A stretch of 64,000 bases of DNA, taken from NCBI GenBank assembly GCA_027475525.1, contig JAMWFC010000090.1, forward strand, positions 1,550,001 through 1,614,000, in the 5' to 3' direction. The notes under the pieces were generated by a model. That model saw only the letters and a program-made list of their open reading frames with translations. It ran no database searches and was not told where the DNA came from. Source of the stretch: Macrolepiota albuminosa. Its lineage: Eukaryota; Basidiomycota; Agaricomycetes; Agaricales; Agaricaceae. Numbering within the stretch: the first letter of the stretch is position 1; every line of letters starts with the position of its first letter. Below, piece after piece: positions 22,194 through 33,377 of this stretch. The position numbers and the translations under genes were made by a program.

Positions 22194-23778
22194 TTAAGAC
22201 ATAGACAAATTAATGAGGTCAGACCAGTTAGTTTCCATAATATGAGTCAGATTATGCTCTTGAGCAAATTGACGTCGACGATTTTCCCAGGCAACGGCGA
22301 CAGCATTGGGAACGATCGTGTCCAGTCGTCTCCAGTAAATAAGGAAACACAAAGAGGTCCATCCGCCATGTTTCATGACGATGTGAGGCGGAACACCATC
22401 ACAAAGAAGCTTGACAGAACCTCCTATACGGTAACTGTGTCCTTGGACGATATCGACGTCTTTTGAAGAATAGAAATCTGAAAATCTCATCAACAGTTGG
22501 AAACGAAAAAAGGAAGGTGACAGTACGATTGGTAGAAGCAAGAAAGTTTGTTTTAGTGAGAATTGATAAAGTACCAGGGCCTGAAGAGTCTCGAAATGCG
22601 AAAAGCGAGGAATCAGAAGAGAGTCGATTAATGGAAAAATGATTTGTGAGAGCCCGAATAGGGCAGAAAATATCATTACGTTCGACCAAACTGAAATCGA
22701 ACCCGGAATGTCGAGTGGTCTTAGTCCAAGGGATATGAAGCGAGATAACGCGACGATTATGAGTTGACGTGAGACGAAAATTGCAGTTAAAAGTTACATT
22801 TCGAGTGGGATTAAAGGTCGAGGTTGAAATGGGTAGAAGTTCGCCAAGACGACGACAACCCCAGAAAGCTGTCAGAGCAACTGCCCAGATAGCGTGACTC
22901 TTGGGTAGACAAAAATCCAGAGCGTCGTAAAGAAGTTGCAAATGAAGTAAAGAAATCGGTTTACGCGGAGGCCGTTTGAAAGATGCTCCGTGGGCAGTTG
23001 CGGAACTAAGCAGAGTTTTAATCCATGGATCTTGTCTTGGCCATTCAGCTCGATTGAAAAAGTGCCACAACCGCACTCCGTTAATCCAAAGTTTTATCGC
23101 GTCCGGGGAAGAACTATGTAAATGGTGTGCTATGAACCCAGAAATAAGAATGGGGTCTGCCGGCATTCGCAAGTTTTCGGGGATGTTAAATTCATCACAG
23201 AATTGTGTAAAACGCAGTATACCTGCGCCATACGATTGACGCGTTTTTTCTTCAAAAGAGGAGAGAAGACCCTGGAAAATTTCGATGCGAACTGAGAGGG
23301 GAAAAGTATCAGAAATTAAATGATCGACGTGCAAGCTGTGCGGTGTTTTCCACAGAAGGAGTCGACGATCCGCAGAGACCAAAGGACGTAGTGGGGAAGC
23401 ATTGTAAGCGTTAACACTGGTAGGACGTCGTGCTGATATATTACGAAGGGAAGAAACGGCTAAGTGACGTGGATCGTGTGAGTGATCTTCGTATACCAGT
23501 GATTCGTTTGGGATAGAAGTATAAGTAGGTAGCGGAGAAGAAGAATGATTTGAAGAAACGTGAATGTTTTGGACGTAGTTTTCAGAAGTAGAGCGATAGA
23601 TAGGCGGATCAAGCGGCTGCTGCTGGAAGTGGTAAATATTGTGAGGATCGAGAGATTCGTGCTGGAAATGATAAATTTTATGAACGGTGTAAGAACGTGG
23701 ATGATGTACTACTGGACAGCGTGGATGAACAGTAGCATAGGTGTCAGATGACACCGATGAGGTAATATTATCCGCCAT
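22194..23778 (-). CDS. tyrosine recombinase (YR) of the Ngaro-like element
   Basis: Start at ATG 23776-23778 (MADNITSSVSSDT). This ATG overlaps the stop of the upstream RT/RNase H gene as ATGGCGGATAA, which suggests coupled translation. The N-terminal SAM-like domain includes RQSYGAGILRFTQFCDEF. The catalytic arginine lies in AFWGCRRLGELLP. An intron of about 50 bases near 22500-22550 (GTACTGTCACC...ATTTTCAG) joins LASTN to HFYSSKDVDIV in frame. After it come QGHSYRIGG (the HxxR box), KHGGWTS and IYWRR with the nucleophile tyrosine. All R-HxxR-H/W-Y positions are present. It would join the circular DNA copy into the chromosome. Confidence 0.82.
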
Positions 23779-26392
23779 GGAAAGCTTGAGAGATGTCTTC
23801 GGGCAAATCAAAAGCCCGAGACAAGAAGAGAGAATTTGAAGGTGCACTTTTACCACGCGAAAGTGCATCCGCAGGATTCAACTCGGATTCGATGTAACAG
23901 AATGTCGGAACTATCAAGATTTTGTTTAGAACGGCATAAGATCGACGAACGCTAAGATTCAGGTGGGAGGAGCTGCTGCGACCCTTTCGGTGTGCCCCAA
24001 TAGCACCAGAATTATCTGAATGAATGAGCACTCGTCTGAAAAAGGAATTAGAAATAAGAATGAAAAGGAGTAGAAATATCGTTGCCTGTTATGAAAGTGT
24101 AACTGATCCAGAAAATAAAATAAGATTTCAATCGCGACAGATTCGAGCCAACAGATATCACGACCAGGAATTTTCCAGTCGTTTTTTAGTTTCATGCTAT
24201 GATGAAAATTTTGTATAAGAATGCCGATACCCCATGAGGTGGAGGCATCAACGAAAATCCTGAGATCCTCGAGTGGCTGTATTGGATGAAGTTGACGATA
24301 AGCTAAGGTGTCTTCCAGGCGAGCTTGCCACCATTTTAGAGTATGTACAAGTGAATTTGGGAGATGGCGAGTAATAAACTTGTTACCACGGTATGTGGAC
24401 ATAAAATTCGAAAATACTGGAAGTCGTGAAGAGCCTTCGGGGAAGACAAAGCAGACGTGCACTAAAGTACCGTGCAAGACTTGAAGATCACGAAGTTTGA
24501 AACCTTTACGATTGAGGTGGTCTTGAATCATTGAAGAAACACGACTAAGATATTTCAAGCGTTTAAGATCAGGCAAAGACACACGTTTCAAGGTTATATC
24601 CCATAGGAAACCAATGAAACAGAATTGATTGAGAAATTCTTTGCCGGATTTTTCAGGATGCCAAGGAACATTGATAGAAGATACGATGTCGAGAATAGAA
24701 TGGTTGTCATGGGCATAAGAAAATTCGCCCTGACGGAACGGACCATTGAGATTCGGAAAACGGAGACAGTTGATATCATCTTCATATTTAAAGAACAGAG
24801 CATCGTTTCTCGTCTCAGCCGACCAGATATCGATTAATGCGTTGGCGATTTGACCCGAGTTACTGCTAGCAGGCCTCGCACCAAAAGGATGTGTGTGGTC
24901 AATATAAAATTGATCCTGGAATGTGACAACCAGAAATGGTTTGTGATCGGGAAGAATGGGACAAGTACGATGAAAGGATTTTATGTCAAAACAGCATGCT
25001 TGAGTACCGGAAGGGGCTATAGCAATCTGAGAAAGTTGAAAAATTAGCACATGTTGGGAAATGGTCGGAAATGAAATAGTGGACTTGAAAGAAATGGTCG
25101 ACATATGAAATAGTGACATAAAAATTTTAAAAATTGAAAGGTGGAATTGCGACATTTGAATGACACAAGAAAATAGCAAGAAACGATGATATGAGAAAAG
25201 ATTGACAAGAGACAGGGAGTCAATTACTAATTGACGGAGAAAGTCTTGAGACAGATATGAAAGGAAAATATGACATGAAAAGAAAAAATTTTAGCAATAG
25301 ACAGGAAGTCAATCACTGATTGACAGAGAAAGTCATGAGAGATGTGACAGGAAGTCAATCTCTGATTGACAGAGAAAGTCATGAGACATGTCGAAAGGAA
25401 CAAGACATAAAATATTCGAAAAGAAAGGAGAGATATGATTGAAGACAAGAACGAACCTGTTCGGCAACAAGGTAAGCCATGTCAAAACGCGTTGGGAAAT
25501 CATCCTTATCAATGAAACTGTTGACTGAAAAGGCTCCAGAGACAGGGTCATCTTTGGATAGATTGCGACAAACTCGATATTTAGGAGGTAAATTCGGGCC
25601 CTGAGGTTGCTCTGAAACTATAAGAGGAGATGAAAATACAGGTCCCCGGAGAATAGATTCAACATGTTGAAGTGAAAAAGGACCAGACATGCGACCGAAA
25701 GTTATTTCGCTGTCAAGGTACTCCTCAACGACATGAGGGAATCGATCAACCGTAGGGTGGTTAGAGATAATAATAGAACTGGTGATTAGGGGAAGCGTGC
25801 CAAGAGGAAAGCCATGATCAAGATTACGAACAAGATAAGGATAGTGGGAAACAAGATCGTGTTTGACCAAGAAAGAGTCGAAAGCTTTTGAGTTATAAGG
25901 ATGAATAATTCTTGAGAATAGCTCGTTATCTTGAGGAGAAAGAGTTAAAAGAGGTGATCGTGTATGGACAATAGGAGAAAAGTCTTGATAATTGAGGGGA
26001 TTGGACAAGGCCCGCATCCTAGGATCACGTTGAAAATTGTCCGTTAAGAACACGCAAACATGTTTGCGATCGTGAGAAGGCTGGATGGCTTCCCCCACAG
26101 AGGGAACAGACATGGAGGGCGTCACTCCCATGTCGATTGTCACAGGCTCGATTAAGGTTGAAGACGCCACAGATTCTTTTGAATTGTCCATTGCGTGGAC
26201 CTTTTGCAACGACGATCTGATTACCGGCGAGTCGGGCATAGAGTGGTTTCCCATCGTCAAAGGAGACCAGATTTGCGGGGTGCTCAGTAAACCGGTGTGC
26301 CTTGCCGCATAAGAGGCACGCCGGGGTAGACTCGCGAAAAAACGATGAAGTCGGTTTACGACCTGTTCGGGAAGAGGAAACATCGCTGGCAT
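23768..26392 (-). CDS. reverse transcriptase-RNase H of the Ngaro-like element
   Basis: N-terminal RT region at 25460-26392 (YHPYLV-like entry, KYRVCRNLSKDDPVSGAFS). A large intron (about 25030-25460) with internal 45-bp tandem repeats separates AYLVAEQ from IAIAPSGTQACC. The core motifs are FDIKSFHR (motif A), HPFGARPASSNSGQ (motif B) and FKYEDDINCL (motif C). RNase H follows with LRIFVDASTSWGIG, then a short intron near 24032-24090 with a GC donor, then LIHSDNSGAIGAHRKG and ELNPADALSRG. The stop at 23768-23770 overlaps the recombinase start. The true start and the join to the Gag frame are unclear; frames overlap at 26025-26392, so frameshifting or splicing is possible. Confidence 0.72.
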
Positions 26393-27593
26393 AATTTATG
26401 CGTGGAACCTTAGAGTCCATCGTTCTCTTGTGGTTGTCAATGAATGCTTGGTGTGATTGAAGTATAATATCAACATGCGAAGCATATTTCGCCCAACTGA
26501 AAACCACATTGGCCATAAGAATTTCTAGACGTGCCTCGCGCTCGAACTTGTACCAGAGAGAGTAAGAGTTCTCGAAATCGTCTACCTGTTTAAAGAAATT
26601 CAGGTGTTTTTCATATTCTATAGCGTGATTAGTAGAGGTAGAGGTCGGAGGGCTGACCAGATCATCAGCTGATGGAGGTTTGCACAATAGCTTGAGTGCG
26701 TCTAAAAGATTCTTCGAAGCCTCTAGGAATCGAAGGGGAGTCAAGCAAGAATGAGTGTCATCGTTACCCCATATCGAAATCATTTTAGCCATATCGAGCA
26801 AAAGAACTTTATCCGCAGTCTTGTTGTCCGGATTGACAGACCGGACGACTTTGGTGTGAATAGTCTGAGGCGAGTTATTGACCAAATCTATCCTGTAATT
26901 AGTGAAGAAATGCAAAGGAGGGGGAAAACGATTTCGGATATTCAGAAGATAGATGGTCGGAATAAAAACCTCTCTGGACTCTCCGAGAGAACGATGAACC
27001 GGACCAAGCATCTCCATACTGCGAAGAAGACTAGAGCGGACCGAACCATCATCTTCCTTATCTGTCTCTTTAGAAACGTGGCGTTCCTCGTCAGCTTGAC
27101 TCTTCAGCTGAGCTCGAGTATCGACTACCTCGCGAAGTAGGGAAGGAGGAAGTGGGGCGAGAAGGGCGCATAGAGCCTCACTGTTAACAAGGCTACGAAT
27201 TTCATCTTGTGAAAAGAAATATAAAGGTTGCAATGAAGGACCGATGTCCATGTCTATTGGACGAGGAGCTGGTACGCTTTTTACATTGACAGTCTTCAAA
27301 ATACTAGCATTGTTGTGGTCTTCAATGAGAGCATTCTCGCGGACGCGAACTGCCAACGGGAGTTGAAACCGATTGATGCCATCAGGGAGTTTGATCCTTC
27401 CGTCGAAATCGAAATCGTCGGTCAATGGACCAGGGATACCTGCGTTAGGCAAAATATCATTATGTTGTTGGCTCTGGGCGTCCGTAGTATTCCTGGTTTC
27501 ACTTTGAGACGCAGTTTGAGATGTAGATTCAGTTTCAGTAATCGACAAGGGAACTAAGGGTTCCGAAGGTATGGGAACGACGGGTGTAGACAT
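26025..27593 (-). CDS. Gag-like protein of the Ngaro-like element
   Basis: A 522-residue open frame with a Ser/Thr-rich N-terminus and a Gag-like middle. The C-terminal region is cysteine-rich, with CLLCGKAHRFTEH and CSLCGGSHPAFSRSQTC; both resemble zinc knuckles (C-x2-C-x4-H). It is the first gene after repeat A1 and would package the element's RNA. Its end overlaps the RT frame by about 370 bases. No internal stop is present. Confidence 0.75.
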   Translation of the reverse strand: MSTPVVPIPSEPLVPLSITETESTSQTASQSETRNTTDAQSQQHNDILPNAGIPGPLTDDFDFDGRIKLPDGINRFQLPLAVRVRENALIEDHNNASILKTVNVKSVPAPRPIDMDIGPSLQPLYFFSQDEIRSLVNSEALCALLAPLPPSLLREVVDTRAQLKSQADEERHVSKETDKEDDGSVRSSLLRSMEMLGPVHRSLGESREVFIPTIYLLNIRNRFPPPLHFFTNYRIDLVNNSPQTIHTKVVRSVNPDNKTADKVLLLDMAKMISIWGNDDTHSCLTPLRFLEASKNLLDALKLLCKPPSADDLVSPPTSTSTNHAIEYEKHLNFFKQVDDFENSYSLWYKFEREARLEILMANVVFSWAKYASHVDIILQSHQAFIDNHKRTMDSKVPRINYASDVSSSRTGRKPTSSFFRESTPACLLCGKAHRFTEHPANLVSFDDGKPLYARLAGNQIVVAKGPRNGQFKRICGVFNLNRACDNRHGSDALHVCSLCGGSHPAFSRSQTCLRVLNGQFST

Positions 27594-27621
27594 AGGACTA
27601 GCTGAGAGGACGACACTTTAC

Positions 27622-27803
27622 ACAAAAGAAAATTTTTTATCGTAGAAGAAAGATAAACAGGTAGACTGTCTCACATCGTACCCAAAAAGCGTGAAACCAT
27701 AAAAGGAAATAGAAAACAACAAATGAAAATAGGAGACGTCTTTGGTAATCACCAGCCCTATCTCACGCTAGGCTAACCGGCAAGCGGATAGCCTCAGCTT
27801 CCA
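27622..27803 (-). repeat. direct repeat A1 of the Ngaro-like element
   Basis: 182 bp matching 21625-21806 in the same orientation and length, from ACAAAAGAAAATTTT to CTCAGCTTCCA. It marks the 5' boundary of the element, because sequence to the right (GGAGATCAATC) is not shared with the other copies. Confidence 0.82.
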
Positions 27804-28512
27804 GGAGATCAATCAATGCATGCCAATTTCATATTTCATTAAAAAATAAACATAAAAAATAAAGAAAATTTATTTATTAGATGAGAAGTTTATTTGTCAT
27901 AAAAACAAAAATGTTGCACATGACCCAAATGTGTGCAACAAACCATGTGATGCACGGACATAAACCCTCTTCTCGGTACTTACGTAAGAGAGTCGGGGAT
28001 CTATTGACAGAGAGTACTTGTTCGGCTCGGGGCTGCTCCCAAAGAATAATCATGTTTTTTTGTTCTCTTTACAAGACACGTTCCAGAAAACAAGCATCGT
28101 GCCTTCATACATTCTTCACAGAAATGTTGAGATTTTCTTGTCTTTCTTTCAAGCACAAAGGTGACATTCCATGCAACTGAGAGACCGACCGAAGAAGCAA
28201 AACTTACCTAGCTTACTATCCGCTCAGCGACCGTGACAAAATAAAAAAAAGTCGCTGATGACATTGATTTCGGCCCATACCATTCATTAACTGTTTATTT
28301 TATGCACATTGTCAGGTTCTGAATCTCGCTAGACAACGTACGGATAGCGGATGAACAAAGGAGAGAGACCAAAAAAGATGATCGCATGCAGGGAAACAAT
28401 GGTATTGCAAAAAATTTCTTATGCCGTTTCTATGGTTGTCTCAAATTATGTATGCGCGATAACGCCGGACGTGCCGCTCGTGCTACAGTCCTGGGTTGAT
28501 TCACTCGTCCCA
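27804..28512. other. intergenic sequence right of the Ngaro-like element
   Basis: No coding region is supported. It is AT-rich near 27840-27890, then mixed. The last part (about 28320-28512) is presumably the upstream region of the gene starting at 28579. Confidence 0.4.
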
Positions 28513-28520
28513 TATAAAAG
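28513..28520 (+). promoter_or_regulatory. TATA box of the putative secreted-protein gene
   Basis: TATAAAAG lies 66 bases upstream of the proposed ATG, so transcription could start at about 28543 with a leader near 35 bases. It fits a well-expressed RNA polymerase II gene better than decayed repeat DNA, but no experiment supports it. Confidence 0.5.
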
Positions 28521-28578
28521 GACGACAGAACTTTGGGTTTTGAACCATTGCGAATTCGTCGTTCTCAGATTCCTCAGC

Positions 28579-29241
28579 ATGCATATCAAGACCTTCGTCA
28601 TCCTTTCCTGCAGCCTTGCCACCTTTGCAAGTGCAATTGCTATCGATAGCAATGTACACACAGGAATCGACCCAGTTGACGGGGATGTTGACAGCCTTAC
28701 TGGCGGGCCTGTTGCAAGTGCAATTGGAATCGACAACGCTGCTGACACAGTCGTCGACATAGCTGGCTCAGTAGTTGGCAACTTTACCAACAAGCGTGTA
28801 CCATATGCCGGTTGCACAACAAAAAATGTTTTTGTAATGTGTTCTACAAAATTGAAATCAATCTTTCTGCTAATTCCTCGCACAGGAAATCAAACGGCTC
28901 AAGAAAATCAATTTGATGGTGGGTCTATTTCTTATTTCCGTCTTTTTTGTAGTATTTTGACTGTTACGTGGTTCAAGCTTGTCTTGAAAGATAAGGCCTA
29001 TATCCGTCAACTTTTTACGGATGGTGAAGGAAATAAGCCGGCTATCAAGGAAATTGCTTCAAAGCTTCAACCACGTTTACCATACGAAGGTCAACCTACA
29101 GAATGCAAGGAACTTCAAGACGAGGCGATATACCATCAACGATTGTGGAGGTGCGTCATCCGCAAAGTCTGGTTGGCCCAAAAGTTGAACAAGCCATTCT
29201 ACATGCAGTGGCAAAAACGAGTATATCGTCTACACACGTGA
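28579..29241 (+). CDS. putative small secreted protein, unknown function
   Basis: The ATG at 28579 is chosen because it follows a TATA box and opens a classical signal peptide (MHIKTFVILSCSLATFASA). The mature part is acidic and glycine-rich, with two similar ASAI-GID segments. An intron is likely at about 28830-28886: a branch-like GCTAAT precedes the acceptor CGCACAG. A second may lie at about 28920-28978. Downstream, codons to 29241 encode a basic, Trp-rich stretch (RLWRCVIRKVWLAQKLNK) that may be a different exon or not coding. The frame is in fact open from 28351. It is one of the few loci not recognisably part of a transposon. No known family is recognised. Confidence 0.38.
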   Translation: MHIKTFVILSCSLATFASAIAIDSNVHTGIDPVDGDVDSLTGGPVASAIGIDNAADTVVDIAGSVVGNFTNKRVPYAGCTTKNVFVMCSTKLKSIFLLIPRTGNQTAQENQFDGGSISYFRLFCSILTVTWFKLVLKDKAYIRQLFTDGEGNKPAIKEIASKLQPRLPYEGQPTECKELQDEAIYHQRLWRCVIRKVWLAQKLNKPFYMQWQKRVYRLHT

Positions 29242-30794
29242 GGGTACTGATATTTGGACCGGTTCTGGACGGAGAACAAACGATATATTTAGAGTAGATT
29301 GAGATATTATGTCCTTACTTTTAAGCACATGCACAGCATTGGTTTCCTGGTTTGAAGCAAGGTTTAAGAGGCGAGTTGCACAATCTCGCCGCATCGTGAG
29401 GCAGCCAGGAGTGGCAGTCATACGTGTCCCAATCTTTTGTCATTGGCGCTGTCATTCAGATTGCGCATCAAGGTGATCACGACCCCTGATTGAGTGCACC
29501 AATTTTTTGATGCCAAACGGTATGTCATAAAAACATAATCTAATCTTTTCGTATTGCGAAAACGAGGGACTATCCGCTGTGATCGGGCTTCGCGCTGGAT
29601 CGAGCCGCAGCTTGGAAGACGAGAACTGTCAAGCTTTTTGCTGCTTCGCAGCTTCGAAAGAGACAGATTGAACCCTTCACTCATGAAGAAAGCAATGACA
29701 AGTCCGCATACGACGCTGTTCTTCTACTTGCTTGTGACTAATGGGTTGACTGTTCACCTCCGAATACCTTGATGCGTTCTACCATTCCCGTGTTGGCGCA
29801 TCTGAGGCACCTCACTCGACATGAATGATTTTGGACCTACTTGCGGCTCGTTTGATACCTGGGACACCAATGTTCCACCCACTCTAGATTATCGCTTGGA
29901 ATTGAAAGAGGTCGATGTTTTTACGTTTTTGGATTACCACCATGAACCACAACCACCACGTGCACCGCTAACACCGGATGCAGCGGATGAGCCTAACACG
30001 CCGTCTCGCCAATAGAACCTCTAACAGAGGACTGCCTAACAAGCAGACTAAGTATGCCCCCCCCCCCTCTCCACGCGAGAGATGCTGGCAGAGCCAGAAG
30101 ATCCACAACCGTGGCACAAGACCCCCCCCCCCCCCGGGCTGCCGGACACTCAAAGCCAACCACGAGCCCACCACACCCACTGCATGTTAGGGACGTAACG
30201 CATGTACTCCTCGGCACTCTGCAGCACGTGCGTTTCCCCAAACCGAACTTCTGCCTTCAACGTTCAATCCTGGTGAGCAGTATCCCAATCTACGACGCGT
30301 TGGCTGAGAATATACTGAATCTCTCTCCATGATGTGTATCCAATCCCAATCTTCAAGGATTTCTGATGAATGTCGCGTCGTACTACCAGATCGTAGCGGC
30401 GCACGTGTGCGCCGGTCCCCGACTCTTACATGTCACTTTTTCTTTTATTACTTGTATTTTATTAATTTTATTTATTGTATGTATGTACTCTTCTTTGATT
30501 TCGTTGCGTGTTTGCAAGAAAGAATATTATTGTTACGATTTGTATTACAAATTATACAGCAATTTTATACAGCAATTTTCTACAGTGGGGTGGGTGAGAA
30601 CGTGGTGTGGATGCCACGTGCTCTGACCTTTCGCGACCTGAAAAGAAAATATTGCTTTTAGCTGCGATTCCCCTTCTGTAGATAGGAGGCCACGACGCAT
30701 CGCGCGAAACAATAAAGGCAAAAAGGGCGCGATTTCCCCTTCTTTTCTAGCGTGGCATTGGCAGGTATTAAAGGATTTCTCACCTGCGGGTTTC
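29242..30794. other. sequence without a recognised gene
   Basis: A 64-codon open stretch at 29821-30015 (MNDFGPTCGSFDTWDT) ends in a Pro-rich segment and could be an exon, but has no partner that I can see. Poly-C runs occur at 30057-30066 and 30121-30134. The stretch from 30440 to 30560 is AT-rich. I see no RNA gene or transposon signature. Confidence 0.35.
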
Positions 30795-32133
30795 TCATCT
30801 TCTGAAACCTAAGGTTAGCTTAATGAACGATTCATGCAGCGCTGAGATTGCTTGTAGATATGGCGTGAGAATCTGTTCATGCTTAGATAGGTACCCGTAA
30901 AATACGTCGCTTGACCAACAACCGATCACTTTCATTGCTTCGAACGGCACACCTCTCATGAGGTACTCCAATGTGGCACCGATCCTGATGCCATGTCCTT
31001 GTAGTGGCTCCAAATTTGCCGCTACCGCTGCCTTAGACAGAACTTCTAAGAATTTTTTCTTTGTTAAAGCTGTTGATTTTCCTTTCTTATTCTTGTATGC
31101 GAAAAGTGGGCCGTCTGCTGGGGGGGGCGTTTACACGAAAGTGATCTTTGAGGGCTCTTTTTGGATCTGAGGCCCCCTCTTCGGCAGCCCATGACACCGT
31201 CTCCCCATGAACTGCCATTTTAGTTCGTGGCAGATGGAACGCCATCGTTCCTAAACCGGTTCTGTCAGTTGACTCTGTCACGTCTCTAGGTTTTACATGG
31301 ACCATTGGATTGAATGATGACAAAGTCAGGACCGTGAATTTGCCCAAGCACGCTGCACTATAGAAGCACGTCGTCGCACACGCGAAGACCGCCACATTGG
31401 GTGGGTCCGGTTGTGCCTCCGCCAACCCTAGCTGTTTGTGCACCGCTTCTAGAAAGGCTGGTGTACAAGGGCTTCTTTTCTTCCTCTTGGCTGTGGCTGG
31501 GGTCAACCTCTCTGCCGCTTTCATTAACGCTCTCACTCTGTCTTCTTTGACGTTCCAGGCCACCCCGTGTAGTAGGTGCCAAGCCTTGACCCTGGCTAGG
31601 AAATTCTCTATAGCTGACTTAACGTAGGCTCCAGCCAAAGCGGCTACAAAAGCCTCCAGAGTGGTTGCAGCCATGGGCGTGCGACTTTCTTCTGGAATGT
31701 TCCAAAAATCGCAAAATACATGAAACAACAACAACCCTGTTCCATAAGTTTCTTTCGTCGAGGTTGCCCACGCCTCGTTTAGCACGTTGAAAACCCTCAT
31801 TTCATCCTCGACGGTGATAGAATGTCCAGAGTTCTCGCTTGATTGGCTGCCCACACTCAACTTGGGCCTCCACAGCCTCAACCTTTCCCTGGCCAAAACG
31901 TGGGGTCTCAAATCCGACGACTTCAGCTCCAAGCCTGCTGGATACAGCATCGGTCTCCGTTTATTGTCTGGATTTGGCATGGTCAATGCGGCATTGAAAC
32001 GCTTACGTTTCACTCCAGTGCTGGGCGTACAAGAACCACTCTTCGCTCTGCTGTCTTGTGACGTCTCCCGGCGAGATTTCAGGGCTGGTTTGGAGGTGTG
32101 CGGTATGCTCTCCCTTGCGGGATGACCAGACAC
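30795..32133 (-). pseudogene. tyrosine recombinase relic
   Basis: The N-terminal part (31087-32133) has ATSTKETYGTGLLLFHVFCD and AFVAALAGAY. In CFYSAACLGKFTVLTL the position normally holding the first catalytic arginine (ARLGEF) is cysteine, a single C-to-T change from CGT to TGT. A frame break lies near 31087. The C-terminal part (30795-31013) has LQGHGIRIGATLEYLMRG (HxxR box), VIGCWSSDVF and a YLSKH tyrosine region. The missing arginine and the frame break make it inactive. Confidence 0.78.
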
Positions 32134-33377
32134 GTGTGCAAAAGTTTACCGTACAGTTTTTGTCCCTCCTCCAGCACATGTGTTCGGGATTTTTCCCAAT
32201 CTGCGATGGCCTGCAAGTATTTTCCCCTTTTCTCCTCAGGAATACTGACTCGGCGTAAGCAAATGTCCCACACAAGTCCGATGTATTGTACTGATTCCTG
32301 AAAAGGCACATCCTTAGACACTTCCCAGGGAATGCTGAGCCGGGCAGAAATGCGATCAATATCTTGCATAGTGTAAGTGAATGGTTGATCATCTTCGGAG
32401 CGTGGAGAGGATGTAGAAAGGTCAGCAATGAGCTGCACCATGTCTTCGTCATACTCATCAAATTTGTTGTCAAAGTTTCGGGCTCCTTGATACCAGATTC
32501 TTCCTCCCTTATGTAGTTTACCCCCTCCTTCTCGAATGTCTCTTGCCCAGCGTTGTCGCTGTAAGTTGTATGCCTCTCTAAATTCTTTCCGCACTCTGAA
32601 AAAGATGTGGTCGTCGACCCACTTAGAAATTGGACCAATGCCGTTTGCCCTAATGATCTGCGCCCCTGCATCCCCCACTCGACCATAGCAGCCACAGCCA
32701 GACCCCAAGCTGAAACAATCCATTGTATCAATAGCGTAACTATCCTGCCTGCAGAGTCGCACAATGATCCCTGGCCACTGAGAGGGCTTGATGGGAATGG
32801 TCCTATATGCTTCTTTGACATCTCGCACAGCTGCTTGTGACCCAGGTGGTAATCTCGCGATGAGGGTATAGACTGTTTTAAATGTGCCCCATGTACACGG
32901 AAATGAAGTAGGGTCAATGCAGCTGTTGATGGATTGTGTATCGCTGTAGCTGGACTTTGTGTACGGAAAGGATAGATTCTGTATGAGTTAAAACTTTCCA
33001 GGCTTATTTGGCTTGGGTATGATGCTGAGTGGTGAGGTCTGGAATGGGCCGAGGACTGCCTCTACCTGTTCCTTTGTGAAAGGCCCAAGGTAACGTCCTT
33101 TGGTGAACTCTTCCTCCACAATCCTGTCAAAATCTTGCTCCAAGATGTCCACTGACTCTTTGTTTTCAGGTGTGAAGGTGTGAGTAATTGACAGAATTCC
33201 GGCATCCAGCCTGAACTCCAGGTCTCGTGCCAGGTCTGGGAAACAGTCTGACAGTCCTGCTTTCTGGAGTTGTTCGTTCCAGACGTCGTGCTTGTAAGGA
33301 GATGCGAACTTAAACTGATTGAGCAAGAGGGCACTTTTGAGTGCCGTGATCTCTTTTGCCGCAGCCTGAGCATTCAT
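32079..33377 (-). pseudogene. reverse transcriptase relic of the YR element
   Basis: Upstream piece at 32988-33377 with FPDLARDLEFRLDAGI and SPLSIIPKPNKPGK, then a frame break near 32990. The next frame reads TWGTFKTVYTLIARLPPG, VRDVKEAYRTIPIKPSQWPG (motif A) and GIGPISKWVDDHIFFR, where the catalytic YxDD is WVDD. It ends near YGKLLHTCLVIPQGRAY, so the RNase H portion is missing. This RT type is common in Agaricomycete genomes. Confidence 0.75.

Larger units (their letters stand above)
21342..27803 (-). mobile_element. Ngaro-like tyrosine-recombinase retrotransposon
   Basis: On the minus strand: direct repeat A1 (27622-27803), a Gag-like ORF, a reverse transcriptase/RNase H gene, a tyrosine recombinase gene, then B1-A2-B2 repeats. 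There is no DDE integrase and no LTR; integration would use the tyrosine recombinase on a circular DNA intermediate, as known for the DIRS/Ngaro group. The split direct repeats favour Ngaro over DIRS, which has inverted ends. If short GT-AG introns and one GC-AG intron are accepted, all three genes keep open frames, so this may be an intact element. The 3' limit within the repeat cluster is uncertain. Confidence 0.82.
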
